From Shinisaurus crocodilurus (Eukaryota; Chordata; Lepidosauria; Squamata; Shinisauridae), in assembly GCA_021292165.1 (NCBI GenBank), contig CM037879.1:37726339-37790338 (forward strand): a stretch of 64,000 bases of DNA, read 5' to 3'. Below, one piece after another: positions 11,791 to 23,360 of this stretch (positions are counted from its first letter, which is position 1; every line of letters begins with the position of its first letter). The notes under the pieces were generated by a model. It saw only the letters and a list, made by a program, of their open reading frames with translations. It had not been told where the DNA came from and made no database searches. The position numbers were made by a program, and so were the translations under genes.

Positions 11791-12644
11791 AACAAGCTGA
11801 TGCTAACAAAATATCAGCAAATAATAATGAAAGAAAATAACTTCCAACAATTAGAGCAAATCATTAAATATTATAAAAAGTCACAGCAGCAACAACAAGC
11901 AAGGATGCCGCTGGAGGCGAAACAGACCAGTGAATGTCATATAGCAGTCACACCTTCGAGATTTGGGTTCAGCATCTCGCTCGGTCCTTTAACTGACCTG
12001 TTGGGGAAGTCTTGGCAATATCCCCCCCCCCCCCCAAGGGCTTCACTTGCAGAGCTGTTGGGAGAGATGAGGGAGATGCATGAGACAAGGAATGTGAAGC
12101 ATTTTCTCCCATTAAATGTGCTCAACAGAAAGTAAATAACTACCTGGGCAAAACATAGACAGTCCCTGGTGTATAGTCTTCAAATGAGAAGAACATATTT
12201 CTGTATTCTGTTTATGGAAAAAGCTGCTTGAGAATGTGAACTTACGTAAATCTGTCATAGGCTTGCCGCTTTTAATTTGGCTCAAGAAAGATATAAATAG
12301 TTTTCCGTTTCCATACTTTCCTAAAATTGCGCATATTCTGTCATGCACTGAGGGGATTAGATAATGCTTCTTTTTGTTGTGGTTTATAAAAAATAGGTTG
12401 TTGGTGGTGTTTTTTAAATGCTACTTGCCTCAGTCATTGCTTTATTTCACAGTGAATTATTCCTACAGTGTGCACTGGGCTGTCTCACTAGGGTAACCTA
12501 GTTGCAGGTTAATCGTAACCAGAGGGTCTACTTCCGAGTAAATCCCAAGCAGCTCTCGTTTATGTGAACAGCACATTAAAAGCATAGGACTGACCAAGAG
12601 AGAGCTTCCCCTCCTTTTCCCAGTAAAAACGAGGCTAGTGAGCG
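11791..12644. other. Intron with CAA/CAG run and poly-C
   Basis: It contains a short CAG/CAA run at 11884-11900 and a poly-C run at about 12021-12035. The open frame across 11800-12135 has no family resemblance and low-complexity ends, so it is not called as a gene. Confidence 0.45.
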
Positions 12645-13105
12645 CTAGGACTGGGTGGGAAATTCATTCCATTCAAATGTTTATGCAAGTTTACAAGATT
12701 CACACCTGCTGAACCAACGAGCAAACCAGAAAAGAGCTGCACACCAAAATTCACATGTTGCCAAATTTAGCACTATAGGTCTTCACATCCCTTTCCCCCC
12801 CAATGTGTACAAAAATGAACACATCATGGGAAAGTGTGCACAAATAACCACCATACGCTATGAAAAATTGCATGCAAAAATTCACGCAGTAATGAAGATA
12901 ACATGCAGAAATGCATTCCTGTACGGAGAATAGCTTGCAAAAAATGCGTACATTGGGGAAATGTGGGCATAAACATGCATACAAACTTTTGTGTGGACTT
13001 TTAAAATTGCAGTTTCTGCATTGATGCAGAATCAGACTGAACCAAACTTAACGTCAGAACTATGAGAAACTGAATGGAACCAAAACTGAACATTTGGCTA
13101 TCCCT
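12645..13105. mobile_element. Unclassified A-rich interspersed repeat (family I)
   Basis: Repeated variants of 'tgtacaaaaatg', 'cattggggaaatgtg' and 'ttgcatgcaaaaattc' fill the segment, and it closes with gctatccctag. A second copy with the same vocabulary in the opposite orientation is at 43490-43900. It may be a hAT-like element, but the termini are unclear. Confidence 0.45.
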
Positions 13106-13217
13106 AGCGAGCACACATCCTTATGTGCCTATTCATGCCCAACATAAGGAAAAATGTTATAATGTTGCTTACCTTACAGAGCTCTTGTAAGGATTATTAT
13201 GTTTAAATGTTATACCC

Positions 13218-13575
13218 ACTTTTATGGCGCATAGTTACACTATGGAATTCACTTCCACAAGATGTAGTGATGTCCACCAATTTGGACAAATTGGTGGCCA
13301 TCTCCTTTAAAAGGAGATTGGACAAATTCATGGAGGAGAAGGCTATCAATGGCCACTACTAGTTCTGATGGATATATGCTGCCTCCAGGATCAGAGGCAG
13401 TATGCCTATGTACACCAGTTAGCTGGGGAACATGGGTGGAAGGATGCTGTTACACTCATGTCCTGCTTGTGGGTTTCCTGTGGGCAGCTGGTTGGCCACT
13501 GTGTGAAAAGAATGCTGGGCTGGATGGACCCTTGGTCTGTTCCATCAAGGCTCTTCTGATGTTCTTATGGGCCTG
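13218..13575 (+). mobile_element. CR1-like LINE 3' fragment
   Basis: It starts in the ORF2 C-terminus (tggaattcacttccac, coding WNSLP) and runs through the same 3' UTR as the copy at 10725-11278, ending tcaaggctcttctgatg. A small internal duplication of the ccaatttggacaaattggtggcc region is present. Confidence 0.8.
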
Positions 13576-14184
13576 CCCTGTCCAGGCCCTCTAGGTGGCC
13601 GAGAGAGTGCTTGGATAGCATTCTGGGTATTTGAAATGAATTATGTAAATGTTAGGTATTGTTTGTAGCTTTGATTTTCCAAGCCCCTTGGACAATTTTT
13701 TTAAAAAAATTGTTTCAACTGGACTGCTCATAGTAGCACCGTTGTCCCTTTGGGTCACTTTCTTTTTGGATGTTTTGGAGTCCAGACAGTTTGTTGATCA
13801 ACTGTGTGTATAAGGAGGAGACATGAGAGTTAAGAGGAGAAAAGTCACCCTCTAGCACGACCTTTTTACATTCAGCTTGTACCTGCTAAATTACGTAAAA
13901 TGTTTTCGTGTTGATGACAGGTACATTGAAATATACAGAGTGGTTTTCGCGTGTCCATCTAATGTTTTAAAAGTGGTGGCAGAAAGGCCTGTCTGACACC
14001 TTTTAGGTGTGACAACAAGAATTCTTTTTAAAAGGTTGCAGTATAAAGTGGACAGAATAACCTATCCAATCGCCAAGGACTGTTGAGGAGAAAAGAACAA
14101 TTATTTCCCCACCTTTCAATATACTGATTCATTAGCAATACTTCTGGCTCATTTCGATAGGCAGCACACCATAAAATTACCTTT
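13576..14184. other. Intron, nothing recognised
   Basis: No coding frame or repeat family is supported. Confidence 0.45.
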
Positions 14185-14262
14185 GCTGCACAATCCTGTG
14201 CATGTTTACCCAGAAGTAAATCTCATTGTGTTTAATGGCTTATTCCCATAAGTCTTATTTGG
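14185..14262. repeat. Family P palindromic repeat
   Basis: It carries gcacaatcctgtgcatg and cagaagtaaatctcattg, but the right arm is degenerate. Confidence 0.45.
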
Positions 14263-14459
14263 CATCCTTAGTTATAGCTAGTATTCCATTGTAATTTTCC
14301 AGTATAAATACCCATGCCGCTTTTCAAAAGTAGCGCTTCTGCCCATCCATTCTGAATCTGTGCCTGGTTCTTCCTTATTTTCCATAGAAAACTATATCTG
14401 CCTTTAGAGAATTTTGTATTGTTCCAGCCCTCATCTCTCATCTCTCAGAGGCATTTAAA

Positions 14460-14541
14460 GCGCAATCCTATGCGTGTTTAGACAGAAGAAAGCTCTACAG
14501 CTCCCAGCATGCCCCCGAGTTGTAGGCCTTTTTTTCTGTGC
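14460..14541. repeat. Family B palindromic MITE
   Basis: The left arm gcgcaatcctatgcgtgttt with acagaagaaagctctacag faces gagttgtaggccttttttt. The distal right arm is missing. Confidence 0.65.
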
Positions 14542-14548
14542 CCTTAGA

Positions 14549-14811
14549 ACCCTAAAGTGTTTGTGATGTATCTTTTCACTTCCTGTCATCTGTCAATTTG
14601 ATAAAAGAACCTGTTCCTTCATTCTAAACTATAATAATACTAATATTAACAACAACGACCTGAAGAAGAGCACAAGGATAATGACAGGTATAATTAATAA
14701 CCACTACTACAAGTTCATTGGAGTTCAACTTGTCGGCCAATAAGTCACCCATATTTCGTTATCTAGTGATGGATGGTATCCAGAGTAAGGGGAGTTTTGA
14801 CCCTGGATGTC
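14549..14811. other. Intron, nothing recognised
   Basis: AT-rich sequence with AAC and ATA runs and no supported feature. Confidence 0.4.
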
Positions 14812-15165
14812 CACCATCTGTGCTAGTGCCAGCTTCAGGTTTTGGGGGGCCCTCAGGCAAGTCGCCCTCACTGGGCCCCCTCCTTCAGTGCGTCTGCCTT
14901 CTCACTGCCATTGTCATTACGCTCGCTCCTCTTTCTTATCATTGCTATCACTCGCTTGCTTGACAGGCGGAGAGCCGGTGAGCAAGAAGATAGTGGCATC
15001 CGCTGCTCCTCCGTCTACCACCTGGACCAGGGCAAGAGGCAGGTGAAGAAGCAGATCACAGTGATGAGAAGGAGGAGAAAATTCAGGGGCTTCTTGTCAG
15101 TGGGCCCCTGCTGGGGTGTGGGCCCTTGGCAGGTGCCCGACCATGCCTACCCACGATGCTGATAC
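14812..15165 (+). repeat. Interspersed repeat family D
   Basis: It contains, in order, a ggggggccctcaggcaag segment, gagagccggtgagcaag, gggcaagaggcaggtgaag, and ggcccttggcaggtgcccga. The same order is seen at 44320-44925 and in parts at 15377-15640 (reverse) and 47410-47900. Open frames over it have no protein family resemblance. The class is unknown; its ends share a 'ggg cctgcca' theme with hAT elements. Confidence 0.55.
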
Positions 15166-15376
15166 TGATTTGTGCCCTCCAGTTCGGATCGGACCATCTG
15201 GAGCCTAAATGGATTTGCTTCAGCCTGTCTCTACCCTCGAACCCGCTGTGACTTCTTGCAACCACTCCTTTTCCTAACTTACCAAGGTGGGGGGAGGGCT
15301 TCCTGCAAACTGCTGGAAGTGGAATGGCCTCCCTTCGGCCCCAGGGCACCGACACAAGCATGCACAGCCATGTCCA

Positions 15377-15640
15377 AAGGCACTGGTCAGGGCTGGCGTC
15401 AAGGGTAGGCATGGTCGGGCACCTGCTGGGGGCCCATAGCCCAGCAGGGGCCCACTGAAAAGAGCCCCCTGGAGTTGCTCCTCCCCTTCACCCTTGCAAC
15501 CTGCTTATCCACCAGTGGTGGTGGTAGGAAGGGGAGACGTAGATGCCATGGCCTACTTGCTCACTGGCTGCCTGCCTGCCTGCCTGCTGAGCAAGCAAGT
15601 GGTAGCAATGATGAGAAAGATCATCTCAGATCGCACGTGT
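15377..15640 (-). repeat. Family D repeat, reverse copy
   Basis: On the minus strand it contains the same ggtgcccgaccatgcctacc end and the gctcactggctgcc/agcaagcaag segment as 14812-15165. With that copy it forms a loose inverted pair around 15166-15376. Confidence 0.55.
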
Positions 15641-15669
15641 ATTCTCATTCTACCGCACTGAATTTCAGT

Positions 15670-15890
15670 TAGGGAAAGGCAATCTCTCAGCGACAAGAGC
15701 ACTTGCTTTGCACACGGAAGGTCCCAGGTTCAATTCCAGCTAAAATGATCACATCACAGGTGATAGGAAAGGCCTCTAGCTGAGACCCTGGGGAGCTGCT
15801 GCCAGTCAGTGTCGACAATACTGGGCTAGATGGACCAGTGGTCTGACTCAGTATAAGGCAGCTTCCTATATTCCTATACATCTGTAATGC
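15670..15890 (+). mobile_element. tRNA-derived SINE (second family)
   Basis: It has a tRNA-like head with a B box GGTTCAATTCC (about 15727-15737) preceded by cttgctttgcacacggaagg, and a body with gagctgctgccagtcagtg, tgggctagatggaccagtgg and tataaggcagcttcctat. This order is a widespread squamate SINE that differs from the Sauria type at 3.8 kb. Partial copies lie at 48.4 and 59.3 kb. Confidence 0.8.
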
Positions 15891-16670
15891 TGTTCACTAT
15901 CTGTTCCCCTTTAACACTATGGGATACGCTTCTTTCTGTAATCAGACACTTGGCTGAAATCCAGAAGCTGCTCATTCCGCCAGTGGGACTACTATAATGG
16001 GAAGTAGGTAATTTCAAGGCTGGAGCCAAGAGTTTAAAATGGGAAGGGTTTTTTTTTTTTTTTTTTAAAGTGTGTTATCGATACGTCTGGGAACTTGGTT
16101 AGTGTTTAATGTGCATTTTTAAAAATTTGCTCCATAGTTGATACTAGTAAGCACAAAAGATTGCATACTCGTGGGCCGTTTTTCTAAATATCTACAAATT
16201 ACTCTGCTTTACTGACTCATTGTTTCCCCCCTCTTGTGCTTAATTAACCAGGACCCTGAAGGTTTTTATGGTTTGTTTAAGCATCCAACAGAAGCTGCAT
16301 TTAAAAAAAACAAAAACTGAAGAAATGTAATTATGACAAATTAAAGAAATAAAAAGGGAAACACAGCATTTCTGGTTTCCTAGAGACATATGTTAATATG
16401 AAAAACATATATTAATTTTTAAAAAATGAAATTTTCCACTGCATTAGGCAAGCCTAAACTAAAATGTTGGAGCAAATGATATTTAAGCATGACTGAACAA
16501 ACTTTTCCATAAAACCTAATGACCAGAATTATGCAATAATTTATTTCCAAAAATATTCATTAAAACAGGATCCTTTAAATTTAATTTACTTATGGAAAGA
16601 AGCATGACTCCTACAATGTATTCATCTCATGCTCTCAAATATGCTGAGTTTTTAATCACTTAAAATAAGA
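15891..16670. other. AT-rich intron, repeat-free
   Basis: No family is recognised apart from a poly-T tract at about 16050-16066. Confidence 0.5.
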
Positions 16671-17640
16671 TCATAAGGAGAGCCATGCTGGATCAGACCA
16701 AGAGTCCATCTAGTCCAGCATTCTACTCACACAGTGGCCAACCAGCTGCTCATGGGATACCACAAGCAGGACATGAGTGCAAAAGCACCATCCTGCCGAT
16801 GTTCCCCAGCAACTGGTGTACATAGGCATGCTGCCTCTGATATTGGATATAGCTTATAGCCAATCAGGACTAGGAGCCACTGATAGCCTTCTCCTCCATG
16901 AATTTGTCCAATCCCCTTTTAAAGCCCTCCAAATTGGTGGCCATCACCACATCTTGTGGAAGTGAATTCCATAGTTAAACTATGTGCTGTGTGAAGAAGC
17001 ACTTCTTTTTATTTATCCTGAGCCTCCCACCAATCAGCTTTATGAGATGACCCTGGGTTCCAGCATTATGAGAGAGGGAGAAAAATGTCTCCCTCTCCTC
17101 TTTCTCCACACCATGCATAATTCTGTACACTTCTATCAGGTCTCCCCTTACTTGCCTTTTTTCTAAGCTAAACAATCCCAGATGCTGTATCCTTTCCTCA
17201 TAGGGAGTTGCTCCAGTCCCTTGATCATTTTAGTTGCCCTTTTCTGCACTTTTTCCAACTCTACAATATCCTTTTTTAGGCGTGGTGAGCAGAACTGTAC
17301 ACAGTATAGTGTGGCCACACAGTATAGTGTGGCCACACTATAGATTTGTATAAGGGGAGTATGATATTGGCAGTTTTATATTCGGTTCCTTTCCTAATTA
17401 TGCCCAACATGGAATTTGCCTTTTTCACAGCAGCTGCACACTGGGTCGATATTTTCACTGAGCTGTCCACCACAACCCCAAGATCTCTTTCTTGGTCAGT
17501 CACTGCTAGCTCAGATCCCATCAGCATATACTTGAAGTTGGGATTTTTTTGCCCCAACGTGCATTACTTTACACTTCCTTATACAGTATTGAACCACATT
17601 TGCCATTTTGATGCCTATTCTCTCAGTAAAGTTTAAAATA
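16671..17640 (-). mobile_element. CR1-like LINE 3' half, antisense
   Basis: The minus strand translates to ORF2 C-terminal segments: [38 protein letters not shown], then VYRIMHGVEKEERETFFSLS and the same 3' UTR as at 10.7 kb. Frame changes and stops show it is dead. An 18 bp local duplication (cacagtatagtgtggcca) lies at about 17298-17339. Confidence 0.85.
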
Positions 17641-18761
17641 ACTTTAAACAACAGCAACAAACTATTACTCAAAAGTTTTAATGTGATAAGTATACTTACC
17701 TAGACTATTCTTTAACTACAACCAGATCCAATATTTGGACTTGTCCTAAATAATTTTCTGCTATTTTCCAACCATGCCTATTGGTATTGCCCACATTCCA
17801 CAATTATAGTGGAAGTATTGTGTGACCGCTGTTGCCACAGGGTTGTGCTGTGGCACTCATGTAGATGCACAGGCCCAGAAAAGTACGCCTCATATGTGTT
17901 TGTGCAAACTGCTGAAAGATAAATGGATGATGGTTCTCACTACAGGCCGGCTTCCATTTGATACCATTAGGGCAAATGTGTGCCCTTTCAGTGTACACAC
18001 ATAGTGTACGCACACAGATATTAATGGCATGCCAGCCCATCAAACGGCCGCTTTCATAGTGCCAGAGAAAGCAGCCAGCCGAGCCTGGCCACTAGAAAAT
18101 GGTTCAGGCTGGTCCAAAGAAAGCTAGGTGGCGATTTCCGCCCTTTAAACATTGGACAGAGACCCTATCCTCACCTTTCCTCCGTGCTTATCCTGAATGC
18201 ATGGAGAGGGAGCAGCATCATGCTCATTGGCCCATCCCTGACTAGAGATGTGAAGGTCTGGAAAAAGCTAAAAAAAACAATAACGTGGGGAGAAGTAGAA
18301 AAATGGGTGTGGGGGAGAATGTTTTCCCCACCCCAGGAACATTTTTGTCCTTGATGAATAAAATGAGTATTTAAAGAAAAATTCCACACACCCACACCCA
18401 CCCTGTTTTTTCCAGGGTTTTTTCTTTCTTTCAGGCCTTAACATCGCTCCCCCTGACTTCCACACAGGGCCAGCTCCAGCTTGGGTGGGGCCACGGGCAA
18501 AGTACCATCTAGAGCTATGTCAGGGGCATTGTGGGAAATTCAGATGGCAGCTAAACCATACCCTCCAACTGTCCCGAATATCCGAATATCCCGGGACCCT
18601 CATGAAAACCCTTAAGCCATCACGGCTTCTCCCTTTGTTATGCAAAGTCCCGGATTATCTGGTGCCTCCCGCAAGCTGCTTTAAACTTTTAGCATAGCTG
18701 CAATTTTGCTGATGGCCCCTTTAAGAAACAGCAAGCAGGGAGGGAACAGACACTAAGATGC
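17641..18761. other. Intron, no clear element
   Basis: Mostly unique sequence. 18466-18500 resembles a hAT end (cagggccagctccagc) without a partner. No supported gene. Confidence 0.4.
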
Positions 18762-18832
18762 GCGTGCATGTGTGTGCGTGCATGTGTGTGTGTGTGTGTG
18801 CACGCACGCGTGCGTGCGTGTGTGCGCCCACA
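18762..18832. repeat. (GT)n/(GC) microsatellite
   Basis: Alternating GTGTGT and GCGTGC dinucleotides over about 70 bp. Confidence 0.9.
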
Positions 18833-19440
18833 CCCGAAAAGAAAAGGAGGTGGAGGCGGCACCAGCTGGACATGATTCCTATTTTTATATTGCCACAATG
18901 CCACAGATTTCATTTCCTAACAGAGCTGACTCTTTGCCTCTAACAGATGAGTTTACAGTGTCAGAAGGAAATGCAAGAACGTTTCCCTTTCTCTCTGAAG
19001 CTCCGTGTTTGGGGATGTGGGGTGGGTGGGTAAGCTTCACCTGCTGAATTTGTGCCAATCCTGACCATTTTAAAACAAAAAGGGATTGCCCTGCAAGCAC
19101 TGACTGCCACCCCCATGTAAAACACCAGATATCAACAATTAAGGGTTTAAGTAAGGTACAAAAACTATTACAAAAGCCACTTATAAAACATTATAAAATA
19201 ATATATAATATAATAATGTAATGCTTATAATATATAAGATATTATATAATAATATAATTCTGGAAAAGTCATCCTAGCAGTGGCACTGCTGCTGCTGCTG
19301 CTACTTCTTCTAGGCAAGGAGCAACATTTCACAATTATCCCTCAGTTACATGATACTTCTTCACACAATGCATAATCAATTTGCTGCAACAAGATGTGAT
19401 GGTCAGTGTTGTAGATTACTTTAAAATATACACACTTTCC
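18833..19440. other. Intron, nothing recognised
   Basis: It includes an AT-rich block of repeated 'taatataat' at about 19190-19258 and a (GCT)n run at about 19288-19300. Confidence 0.45.
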
Positions 19441-19505
19441 TGTGAGCAAGTCCCATTGAACATAATAGGACTTACTTCTGAGTACACATGCATAGGATTG
19501 CATTG
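19441..19505. repeat. Family P palindromic repeat
   Basis: This is the right-hand part of the palindrome: caagtcccattgaacataat, cttacttctgagtacac, atgcataggattgca. Confidence 0.6.
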
Positions 19506-20612
19506 TTACTCTGTTTTCAGAGCAGTGGTAAATTTTTCTTGGCTCTACCTGTGTACCCCATGTGAAAGTCTTTTTCTAACACATGCTGAAGTGCCATGGA
19601 GAAAGCTCTCTACAGTAATGATTAGGATTATTCTGCAGGGATTTTGGACTGCTTTTTTTTTTTTAATGCATTAGAAATTTAAAAAATTTAAATTTTTAGC
19701 AGAAAACACACCCTCCTCAAGAGAAAGAAAGAAAAAAATCCCAACTACCTCAAATAGCAGCAACAAATATCATCATTCCATTTTGGCATTACTGTTCAAT
19801 CACAGTGTTGTTCTTTTTTTCTTTTTTTCATGTACAGTAGAGCCCACTTGTTTTTTTTCTGAGTGGAGAAAATAGGAGCCTGCAGGGTGGACCACTTTAC
19901 ACACTCCGAGATATCTAAATGTTAAATATTATTATTTCTTTGGCAAACTACTAATGAGAACAAAGCCACTATGGAGGGATCCATTTTTAAAGTGGGAGGG
20001 AGATCTTTAAAACAAGAAGTTTCCTGCACAATGTGGGGAAAGTAGGCTGAAAGTTATGTTTGACTGAAATAATGGCATATTCCTCCCCGGTTTACCCCTT
20101 TCTACCATTTGTTGTCGTCCCTATATTACATTTTAGATTGTAAGCTCTTTGGGGCAGGGAACTGTTCTCTTATACTCGGTAAAGCACCATGCACATTGAT
20201 AGTACAATAATAACAATGACAACAACAGCAATCACCATCATCATCATGGGTCTGGATGATGGTGGCTTCAGAGTGGTCAGAGCCCTTAAACGGTTAGAGC
20301 ATCCTGGGGTGGGTGGCTATACCCTTGGCCACGCCCTCATGTTGCCTGGCCACGTCCTCTTGATCACACCTTCATGTTGCTTAACCATACCTCTTACAAA
20401 TTCACATGTGTGTCCCTATTTTCTTCTTTGAAATGTGGGAGGGTATGGCTAAACCCAGTTGCCTGGCACTCCTTAGAGTAATAGGCTGGAAAAAAACATT
20501 TTTAAAGAGGGTCCTAGGGCAGGTGTCAGAGTTGGGCCCTGCCAGGGTGTTGCACCTTGGCAGCTGCCCAAAGATGCCAGTTGCTGGTGCTATGCCCAGC
20601 CCTGCTTCCTAG
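19506..20612. other. Intron, nothing recognised
   Basis: Poly-T and AT-rich tracts, with short AAC and CAT runs at about 20200-20246. No gene or assigned repeat. Confidence 0.45.
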
Positions 20613-20614
20613 TA

Positions 20615-20864
20615 CAGTCATGCCTTGGATTGAGAGCATCAATTCGTTCCGGAAACGTGCTTGTAATCCAAAACACTCTTATATCAAAATGAAATTCCCC
20701 CAAAAAAATTTGTACAGAGATTTTTAATTTAAGCTGTACTACAGTACTTGTATTGCAAGACGTCGCTTGTATATCAAGTAAAAAAATAATAATAAATATT
20801 TAAAAATTTGCTTGTCTTGCAAAACGCTCTCAAACCAAGTTACTTGCAATCCAAGGTATTATTG
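20615..20864. mobile_element. Tc1/mariner-type (pogo/Tigger-like) MITE, 250 bp
   Basis: It starts CAGTCATGCCTTGGATTG and ends with its imperfect complement CAATCCAAGGTATTATTG. It is flanked by TA dinucleotides (20613-20614, 20865-20866), as expected for TA-target elements. Internal arms (cttgtaatccaaaac and cttgcaatccaagg) add further inverted symmetry. No transposase is present. Confidence 0.75.
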
Positions 20865-20903
20865 TATTCAATAGAAAATGAGCACCGTGCATACCAGTGT
20901 GTA

Positions 20904-20931
20904 GGCGGTGTGTGTGTGTGTGTGTGTGTAG
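20904..20931. repeat. (GT)n microsatellite
   Basis: About 12 GT units directly before an antisense SINE. Confidence 0.9.
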
Positions 20932-20949
20932 GTATAGCCCCACTCTCAC

Positions 20950-21113
20950 CTCGTCTCTCCATTTTATCCTCACAACAACCCTGTGAGGTAGGTTAGGCTG
21001 AGAGTCAGTGACTGGCCCAAAGTCACCCAGTGAGCTTCATGGCCAAGCGGGGACTAGAACTCGGATCTCTCGAGTCCCAGTCCAACACTCTCACCACTAC
21101 GCCACACTGGCAC
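20950..21113 (-). mobile_element. Sauria-type SINE, antisense, lacking its 3' tail
   Basis: It carries the tRNA head and body from gccagtgtggcgtagtgg to ttgtgaggataaaatgg on the minus strand. The gccttgggttcc tail is absent. Confidence 0.85.
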
Positions 21114-22160
21114 AAGACATTGGGCAGGACCAGTGAGCATGACCCAGTGCTGTCCGTAACTCAGAGGTGCAGTGACTTGACAGAGGTGAAATGCGTGGGA
21201 AGATCTAGATGTGGGTGGGGTTTGGGGGCTGGGGAGGGTTCCCTGGGCAATGCAGAATGAATGGTCCTTCCCAACCCTGCCTCTCACCCCACCAAAAAAC
21301 CCAACCCCCCCCCCCCCCAAAGGTAATTTATGAAGATTACATTTACATCTGGGGCCCAGTGGATGGTCAGAGAGCATCTGAAGCTGCAGCATTGCTGAAG
21401 CTAAGAATGTGTGGATCTTTCCAGTTGCTTGGATGGGAGATGCCTGGGAGCCCCGTGTACAGGCAGAATATAACAAATACGTCTACAAATACATATGTTT
21501 GAAAATGAGCACATGATAAAATTGCTAACTCATTATAGTCTAAGATCTTCCAGGTCACAACAGGGCTCTTGAACAGGGGCTGCCTGTGGCTCACGTGTGT
21601 GGCTTCTGAGTTTAAGAAGTGTTGTCGTTTTGTGTAAGTGCCTGTGGGACAAATCACTCCCCCCCCCCCACTCCCTTGTGACTCAACTGGACCCCTGTGA
21701 AGTTGAGAGCCTTTAGCAGTGATGGGATCTTGCTTTCTCTGGCATCAGCCTAGCCTTTCTGAGGAATAAAAAAAAAGCCTGTTTGGCAGCTTAAGCTGAA
21801 GGGATTTTGCTACTGCAGACGCAACTGGTAGGGATTAGGCCATGAGCTGTTTTCAGATATAAGACTGGAACCTTATATCTGGGGGTGGGAAAGTCTGGAG
21901 ATGATGTTAGAATGCTCTTCACAATGCAGCTTTTTCAAGGAGGCCGTGGCCCCTGGGCATTGCCTAAAGGTGCACAACTTGTGCGAACAAAGCACTTTGA
22001 GTTCCATGGAAGAAAGATGTAAAGGCAATAAATAACCAGTTCCACTTATTTCTATTATTTACCTTCCTGATACAGAGGCAACTTATTCTGACCTCACCAG
22101 TTCCTCTGTGGATGTTCCTGTGAATCCCGTACCCACAATACTTTTGCATGAAAACAATTT
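21114..22160. other. Intron, nothing assigned
   Basis: It holds poly-C runs at 21303-21319 and 21659-21669 and a poly-A run at about 21769. Open frames here are low complexity. Confidence 0.4.
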
Positions 22161-22163
22161 ACA

Positions 22164-22407
22164 GGGTTGTATCCAGCGGGGTCAGTCCGCTAGCGCAAAG
22201 CCCCTCTATCACCTGTGGAAAGTCTGTTTTCATACTTGCGCTAGCGTCCAACACGATATTATGATTCCACTTGTGCGTGCCATTGCAAAAGCACTTTCAC
22301 GCCAATGGTTGCTCGCACTAGTTTGTTCTGCTTGTGATTGTGCAACCACTAGCAGAACAACAACACCTCTTGTACTTTTCCTGCTACCATTACATTGGAT
22401 ACAACCC
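22164..22407. mobile_element. MITE with GGGTTGTATCCA ends, 244 bp
   Basis: It starts GGGTTGTATCCA and ends TGGATACAACCC, a perfect 12 bp inverted repeat. It is flanked by ACA on both sides (22161-22163, 22408-22410), a possible 3 bp target duplication. A 3 bp duplication would fit a PIF/Harbinger-like origin, though ACA is not the usual TWA. The interior has tandem 'gctagcgca' and 'cactagcag' motifs. Confidence 0.7.
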
Positions 22408-22456
22408 ACAGGAATTGTTATAAGTCACACTGAAACGGGTGTGAATGGGCCTAGAA

Positions 22457-22589
22457 CAGCCTTTCCCAGCCTGATGCCCTCCATGTGTGTTGGATGCAAC
22501 TCCCATCAGCCCCAGTTAGAATGGCCAATGGTCAGGGATGATGGGAGTCATAGTCCAAAACTTCCCCATCCCCAGGTTGGGTAAGGCTA
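22457..22589. mobile_element. hAT-type palindromic MITE (family E)
   Basis: Arms cagcctttcccagcc and ggttgggtaaggct face each other with ctcccatcagccccag and gatgatgggagtcatag inside. Flanks gcctagaa and tcctagag share CCTAGA, a degraded 8 bp duplication. Confidence 0.75.
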
Positions 22590-22629
22590 TCCTAGAGTAT
22601 TATGGAGAACTTGTTGCAAACAGCTAAGC

Positions 22630-23000
22630 CGTTCTTATTTTTATTTTATTTTATTTATTTATTTACAGTATTTGTTTACTGCTCCATATCTAAGCAGATT
22701 CTAAAGCAGTGAATAATAAAAAAATAAAACAGATAGAAGAATAAAAACAATACATTAAACACAGAGTAACATTTAAAACTGTGGCTGGTGAGCAAGAAAG
22801 GGGCGGCTTCCTGGAACAACGATGTCCTCAGCAGGCACTGAAAACAACATAATGTTGGTGCCTGCCTGACTTCCAGAGGCAGGGAGTTGCATAGAAATGG
22901 AGCCACCACACTGAAGGCTCTTCTGTGCCTGCAGCATTCCCACAGCTGGGGCTTCCCCTCAAGGATCTGTTTTATGTGGGGAGATCGGTACACAACGAAT
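22630..23000 (-). mobile_element. L2-like LINE 3' end, antisense
   Basis: The minus strand encodes a LINE C-terminal motif (HRRAFSVVAPFLCNSLPLEV, QCLLRTSLF). It is followed by a 3' UTR with gctgctttagaatctgctt-like sequence and an AATAAATAAA tail at about 22640. Confidence 0.75.
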
Positions 23001-23360
23001 CACCACACAAACTTGACAGAGTACAGCAATGATCCAATGGCACGGTTACCATGACGATTGGAAAACCATTCTCTGCTGCAGCCTTCATCCGCCTTCACAG
23101 CCGTTGTAATTTTGGTTTATCTTCCGCCTGTTCTGCCGTTGAGGACTTTATGTTTTGGATTGTTCTTTGTCTGGTTCCTCTCCCCGGACCTTACCGCCAT
23201 GGGTGACCCTACTGGGAGTACATAGCTCTCGACAGCATTGCTCACAGGGTTAATCGGAACACGCAAGCCCACTCACCACTTCAAGGTGACGATCCGTCGA
23301 GAGGGCCTAGGCAGGTACCAAGTCTTAATCTAAACAGGGGTCGAAGCTGTATGTAGCCTT
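23001..23360. repeat. Possible degraded repeat, unclassified
   Basis: The sequence around 23200-23310 (gggtgaccctactgggagt ... aacacgcaagcccactc) looks like a conserved part of a LINE, but I cannot assign it. No open frame supports it. Confidence 0.3.

Noticed and set aside
12655..12984. Opposed open frames of 92 and 77 codons
   Set aside because: They lie in a repeat with a second copy at 43.5-43.9 kb, where the frame is not preserved.
21054..21476. 140-codon minus-strand frame
   Set aside because: It starts in an antisense SINE and crosses poly-C/poly-G runs; no protein family resemblance.
22108..22584. 158-codon open frame
   Set aside because: It runs across two separate MITEs and the unique sequence between them.
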